Shown one piece after another: positions 14,487-17,547 of a DNA stretch of 17,547 nucleotides. The DNA lies in contig DGUQ01000195.1 in the NCBI GenBank assembly GCA_002394725.1, positions 1-17,547 on the forward strand, read 5' to 3'. The DNA is from Ruminococcaceae bacterium UBA4306. Its GTDB lineage: Bacteria > Bacillota > Clostridia > Oscillospirales > Acutalibacteraceae. The stretch's first letter is position 1. Every line of letters starts with the position of its first letter. Made by a program: the position numbers and the translations under genes. The notes under the pieces are model-generated. The model was not told the origin of the DNA, did no database searches, and saw only the letters and a program-made list of their open reading frames with translations.

Positions 14487-15119
14487 TTATATACTCTTTG
14501 TGCGCTCCCAGCCGTCACCCGCGTCGGTCGTATGACGGACAAAGCGGAAATCGCAGACGTCGCCGCCCTGACACAGCGTTTTGGTGCGAATGAAGTCGGT
14601 GTAGGGGAGAGAGCCGTAGTTGATGACGTCCGCGTGACAGCACATCGCGCCGAGCTTCATCAGGTTGCGCTTGCCGAGTATCTTCGCATAGATGCATTCG
14701 TTGCATTCAAAGTGGAATTCGTCATTTGGATCATCTTGGTGCCATGTGTAGCGCCAGCCGAATCCCGAGCCCTTCTTGAAGCCGGAAGGCACGATCTTCT
14801 TCATCAGCGAGAGGAAGAAGGGTAGCTTAGCGAGCTTCTGCATCCCCGACGGATTGAGGAATCGCCACATCTCTTCCGATACGATCCGATAGGCTTCTTC
14901 CTCGCTCTTGCCGTATTGCTGCAGCGCTTCATACAGCGCGATCGAGGTCAGGATCTGTGCCATATGCTTGTAGTTGCCGTCGTCGCAATATTCCTTTTCT
15001 TCTTCGATCAGGGCTTTCATCCTGCGGTAAACATTTCGCTGTAATTCCGGCACGAGGGTCGGAAAATAGTTTTGGTAGCGGCTGACCTTGACCAGCGCTT
15101 CGGGCTCATACTTCTTCAT
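14487..15119 (-). CDS. L-2-amino-thiazoline-4-carboxylate hydrolase family protein
   Basis: The 210-residue cytoplasmic protein matches the ATC hydrolase family. Named members hydrolyse L-2-amino-thiazoline-4-carboxylate in a bacterial L-cysteine production route, but most relatives are uncharacterised. The N-terminal half (1-115) is helical, with SIALYEALQQYG and EEMWRFL. The C-terminal half has the conserved cysteine pattern C139-x-x-C142 (FECNECIYAKIL), C160-C161 (MCCHADV) and FIRTKTLCQGGDVCDFRF (176-193). The ATG follows GAGGGAG by about 8 bases. Its promoter and operator face the methyltransferase/MBL operon on the opposite strand. The family call is strong; the actual substrate is not shown by sequence. 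Confidence 0.88.
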   Translation of the reverse strand: MKKYEPEALVKVSRYQNYFPTLVPELQRNVYRRMKALIEEEKEYCDDGNYKHMAQILTSIALYEALQQYGKSEEEAYRIVSEEMWRFLNPSGMQKLAKLPFFLSLMKKIVPSGFKKGSGFGWRYTWHQDDPNDEFHFECNECIYAKILGKRNLMKLGAMCCHADVINYGSLPYTDFIRTKTLCQGGDVCDFRFVRHTTDAGDGWERTKSI

Positions 15120-15141
15120 TTCTCTATCTCCCTCTCAATCG

Positions 15142-15193
15142 GTTAGCTATGGGTAACTAACGACAGTTTATCACAGAATAAAAGAATAATCAA
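15142..15193 (-). promoter_or_regulatory. Promoter and operator of the ATC hydrolase-like gene
   Basis: On the minus strand TTGATT (15188-15193), 17 bases, TAAACT (15165-15170). Three bases later comes a 20-base imperfect palindrome with GTTAG and CTAAC ends (15142-15161). A repressor there would block transcription. The shape suits a TetR- or MarR-type dimer. Confidence 0.8.
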
Positions 15194-15199
15194 GTGCTA

Positions 15200-15247
15200 T
15201 TGCGTTTTTGAAAGACTTGTGATACAATCGAGTTAGCAGTAACTAAC
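15200..15247 (+). promoter_or_regulatory. Promoter and operator of the ICMT-MBL-methyltransferase operon
   Basis: TTGCGT (15200-15205), 17 bases, TACAAT (15223-15228), followed three bases later by GTTAGCAGTAACTAAC (15232-15247). GTTAGC and GTAACTAAC are shared with the divergent operator; the spacing between them is 4 bases shorter here. This points to one regulator for both units. Confidence 0.8.
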
Positions 15248-15264
15248 CACAAGAGGAGATGCCT

Positions 15265-15756
15265 ATGAAGAATGAGAAAGATCATCTGCCGATCTACGGA
15301 CCGGGTCCGGTATTCGGAGGCGTTGTGATCGCGCTGACGGTCGCGGCGATGTTTTGCAGAAACCTGCCTGTGTTTCAATGCGGAAATATAGCGGCTTTGA
15401 GGATCCCGTTGATCGTGATCGGAATCCTATTGATCCTCTTTGCCGTGTTCCTGTGGGTATACGCGGTCATCATCACCAAGATCGACGACGGGATACTTCA
15501 AAATCATCTGGTGACAACAGGCGCGTATGCGCTGGTACGCAATCCGATCTACTCAGCGATTCTGATCCTATGCACAGGGGTGCTGATGATCGGAGGGAAT
15601 GTGCTGTTCCTGATCCTGCCGTTCCTCTACTGGGCGTTTCTGACCGTTCTGTTGAAGAACACGGAAGAGAAGTGGCTCAGCGAGCTTTACGGCGAAGATT
15701 ACAAGGAGTATTGCAAAAAGGTGAACCGCTGTATTCCGTGGTTTCCGAAAAAGTAA
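15265..15756 (+). CDS. ICMT/PEMT-like membrane methyltransferase
   Basis: This 163-residue integral membrane protein has about four hydrophobic segments (about 17-30, 47-70, 96-110 and 112-130). The isoprenylcysteine carboxyl methyltransferase-type signature is clear: LVTTGAYALVRNPIYSAIL (82-100), then EEKWLSELYGEDYKEYCKKV (134-153) and R-C-I-P-W-F. This region binds AdoMet in the family and places the active site at the membrane face. ATG at 15265 is used because AGAGGAG lies 7 bases upstream; ATG at 15259 is too close. Bacterial members methylate diverse, mostly unknown, small or lipid substrates. It is the first gene of a three-gene operon, and its stop overlaps the next ribosome binding site. 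Confidence 0.85.
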   Translation: MKNEKDHLPIYGPGPVFGGVVIALTVAAMFCRNLPVFQCGNIAALRIPLIVIGILLILFAVFLWVYAVIITKIDDGILQNHLVTTGAYALVRNPIYSAILILCTGVLMIGGNVLFLILPFLYWAFLTVLLKNTEEKWLSELYGEDYKEYCKKVNRCIPWFPKK

Positions 15757-15768
15757 AGGAGGATATGA

Positions 15769-16650
15769 ATGTCTAAGAAAGCGTCTAATTTTCAGAAAAA
15801 AGTGATGAGCTTCGGTTACAGGGGCAAAGAGATCTTCAAGCCGCTGAATACAGGTTGGATCGATGAACACGTCGCCTGTGTGCGCGAGTGGATCGCCAAC
15901 ATCTTTTTCTATACCAAAAATGGCACGACCGTCATGATCGACGCGGGCTACAACTATGACAGACTGAAAGAGAAGATGACATGGCTGGATATCGACCCGT
16001 CAACCATCAGGCATATTCTGATCACCCATCAGGACACCGATCATGTCGGAGCGGTGGAAACAGACAGCGACGGTCTTTTTCAAAACGCCACCCTCTACCT
16101 CAGCGAGATCGAGAACAAATATCTGACCGGAGAAGTCCGCAGAAAAGTCATCTTCGGACTCTATAAGCTGCCGATGGTCAAGTCGGAGAATAAACGCTTT
16201 TTATTGCAGGACGGTCAGGTGCTGGATATCAACGGCATCAAGATAGAATGTATCCTTTGCCCCGGTCACACATGGGGACATATGGTGTATCTGATCGATG
16301 ACGAGTACCTGTTTACGGGCGACACCATCTGGTTCGGCGCGGACGGCGGCTACAGCTTCATCAATTCGCTTGCTGAGGATAACGAGCTTGCTAAACGCTC
16401 GCTTGCGGAATTGGAGCAAAAGCTGAAAGAGCGGGGACTGACTCCGAAGGTCATCACCGGACACACCGGCTGGACAGATGACTTTGCATTTGTGTTCCGT
16501 CACAAGGATAAGATCTGCAACTCGCTGAAAAAGCAAAAGCCGCACGATCCCTCCGCACCCTATGACGGGTACAAAGAGGACGATGACACCGAAGAAAACG
16601 CAAGATCGGGTTATCTGCCGAAGGTAGTGCCCGTGAGTGCAGAAGAGTGA
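15769..16650 (+). CDS. Metallo-beta-lactamase-fold hydrolase
   Basis: This 293-residue cytoplasmic protein has the metal ligands of the MBL fold: H87-Q-D89-T-D91-H92 (variant of HxHxDH with Asp in place of the second His), H167 in PGHTWGH, D185 in FTGDTIW and H232 in TGHTGW. Residues 38-60 (VREWIANIFFYTKNG, then MIDAG) form the leading beta hairpin. The HQDTDH variant occurs in many MBL-fold hydrolases of unknown substrate. The C-terminal 40 residues are charged and look disordered. AAAGGAGG lies 6 bases before the ATG and overlaps the end of the upstream gene. Ester, thioester or lactone hydrolysis is plausible, and chemically suits a neighbour that makes methyl esters, but this is inference. 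Confidence 0.88.
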   Translation: MSKKASNFQKKVMSFGYRGKEIFKPLNTGWIDEHVACVREWIANIFFYTKNGTTVMIDAGYNYDRLKEKMTWLDIDPSTIRHILITHQDTDHVGAVETDSDGLFQNATLYLSEIENKYLTGEVRRKVIFGLYKLPMVKSENKRFLLQDGQVLDINGIKIECILCPGHTWGHMVYLIDDEYLFTGDTIWFGADGGYSFINSLAEDNELAKRSLAELEQKLKERGLTPKVITGHTGWTDDFAFVFRHKDKICNSLKKQKPHDPSAPYDGYKEDDDTEENARSGYLPKVVPVSAEE

Positions 16651-16664
16651 GATAAGGAGATAGG

Positions 16665-17531
16665 ATGAAATACCATATTGAGAAAAACACCGTGCAGGAA
16701 ACGCTCGTGATACCTCTTTACGGCAGAAAGATATGCTCCGAGCATTACCCCGAGCTGCTACAGGATAAGAACGCGGAGCGCATCTGCGATCGGCTGGACT
16801 ACGATTTTGATTCACAGAAAAAGAAAATGGAATCTGTCGCAGGTCAGTTCGGCGCACTGGAGGTCGCTCAGCGCCATTATGATTTGATTTGCGAGGTACG
16901 GGATTATCTGAAAACGCACCCTAAAGCGGCTGTCGTGAACCTCGGCTGCGGACTGGACGACACGTTCAGCAAGGTCGATAACGGAGAGTGCAAGGGCTAC
17001 AACATCGATATGCCCGATGTGATCGAGATCAGAAACGAGCTGCTTCCCGCCGGTGAACGTGAGAAAAATATCGCCTGTGATCTCAATGACTACAGCTGGT
17101 TTGATCTTATCGACGCTTCCGACGGCGCGGTATTCTTTGCGGCGGGCGTGTTCTATTACTTCAAAACCGAGGACGTCAAAAAGCTGTTCTGCGCGATGGC
17201 GAACCGTTTTAAAGGCGCTGTTCTCGTGTTCGACGCCTGCAACAAACGAGGCGCCAAGATGATGATGAAAACATGGCTGAAGGAAGCAGGTATCACAGAT
17301 GTGGGCGCTTTTTTCTCGGTGGAGGATGAAACAGCGCTTCAAAACTGGAGTATCCGATTCCACTCGGTCACAGCGAAAAGCTATATGCGCGGTTACAGAG
17401 ATATCTACAAAGAAGTCAACGGCATCCACAAGCTGTTGATCAAGTTCTGCGACAGTCTTGTAAGAATGAAGATCATTCGGATTACTTTTGAAAATAAAGA
17501 CGGGTCAAGACAGAAACGATCTGCGAAGTAA
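16665..17531 (+). CDS. LCM-family class I SAM-dependent methyltransferase
   Basis: The 288-residue protein has AdoMet motif I VVNLGCGLDDTF (90-101) and the following acidic strand GYNIDMPDVIEIRNELLP (111-128). This is the combination typical of leucine carboxyl methyltransferase-like O-methyltransferases (PpmC/Ppm1 type). The N-terminal helices (AERICDRLDYDFDS, 37-50) also fit that family. Residues 155-166 (VFFAAGVFYYFK) correspond to the motif IV region. Bacterial members often act on carboxyl or hydroxyl groups of natural products; the substrate is unknown. AAGGAGAT precedes the ATG, 14 bases after the MBL gene, so it is the third operon gene. The operon may continue past the window. Confidence 0.87.
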   Translation: MKYHIEKNTVQETLVIPLYGRKICSEHYPELLQDKNAERICDRLDYDFDSQKKKMESVAGQFGALEVAQRHYDLICEVRDYLKTHPKAAVVNLGCGLDDTFSKVDNGECKGYNIDMPDVIEIRNELLPAGEREKNIACDLNDYSWFDLIDASDGAVFFAAGVFYYFKTEDVKKLFCAMANRFKGAVLVFDACNKRGAKMMMKTWLKEAGITDVGAFFSVEDETALQNWSIRFHSVTAKSYMRGYRDIYKEVNGIHKLLIKFCDSLVRMKIIRITFENKDGSRQKRSAK

Positions 17532-17547
17532 GCAAAGCCGGATTGTG

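Noticed and set aside
16201..17429. Two minus-strand frames of over 200 codons (16201-16857 and 16812-17429)
   Set aside because: They lie opposite the MBL and methyltransferase genes, which have family motifs and ribosome binding sites; the antisense frames have neither.

Overview
The window looks like a Clostridia genome (Bacillota), most likely Ruminococcus/Oscillospiraceae. This is inferred from AAGGAGG-type ribosome binding sites, promoters with 16-17 bp spacers, a very large secreted repeat protein built from modules common in that group, and the protein families present. No species call is possible from the sequence alone.

Bases 1-690 hold no gene but are dense in repeats: a palindromic MITE-like unit (1-150), a minus-strand terminator (190-219), two perfect hairpins (377-401 and 451-489), and the 3' half of a tRNA-Thr(CGU) gene (489-533) that breaks off at the anticodon loop. 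That half-tRNA looks like an attachment site. A tyrosine integrase carrying an inserted helix-turn-helix lies 153 bp away, so I read about 489 to 6900 as the left part of an integrated element. Its right end, an intact tRNA-Thr, is not visible.

The element carries, on the minus strand, a VapB/MazE-like antitoxin overlapping a DUF2442 gene, and a ribbon-helix-helix protein fused to a C5 cytosine methyltransferase fold whose catalytic PCQ is PEV. On the plus strand it carries a RusA-like protein, a winged-helix protein preceded by paired inverted repeats, and an orphan Phd/YefM antitoxin with its own consensus promoter and operator-like site. The standout is the RHH-pseudomethyltransferase, which I interpret as a possible AdoMet-binding transcriptional repressor; an inverted repeat overlaps its likely start of transcription.

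A solitary 5S rRNA gene (7082-7197) and its terminator lead into a 1918-residue secreted protein (7351-13107). This has a signal peptide, a beta-helix with about 16 A-x-I-G coils, InlB-type repeats, a leucine-rich-like stretch and a C-terminal module, and is followed at once by a 42-residue acidic peptide gene. Then come a second palindromic repeat (13297-13405), a 5'-truncated Fic-domain gene, and an AT-rich stretch without genes.

Bases 14487-17531 form a divergent regulon. An ATC-hydrolase-family gene faces away from a three-gene operon of an ICMT-like membrane methyltransferase, a metallo-beta-lactamase-fold hydrolase and an LCM-type SAM methyltransferase. Both promoters are readable, and each has a GTTAG...GTAACTAAC operator right after its -10 box, so one regulator encoded outside the window probably controls all four genes. 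The pathway is unknown.
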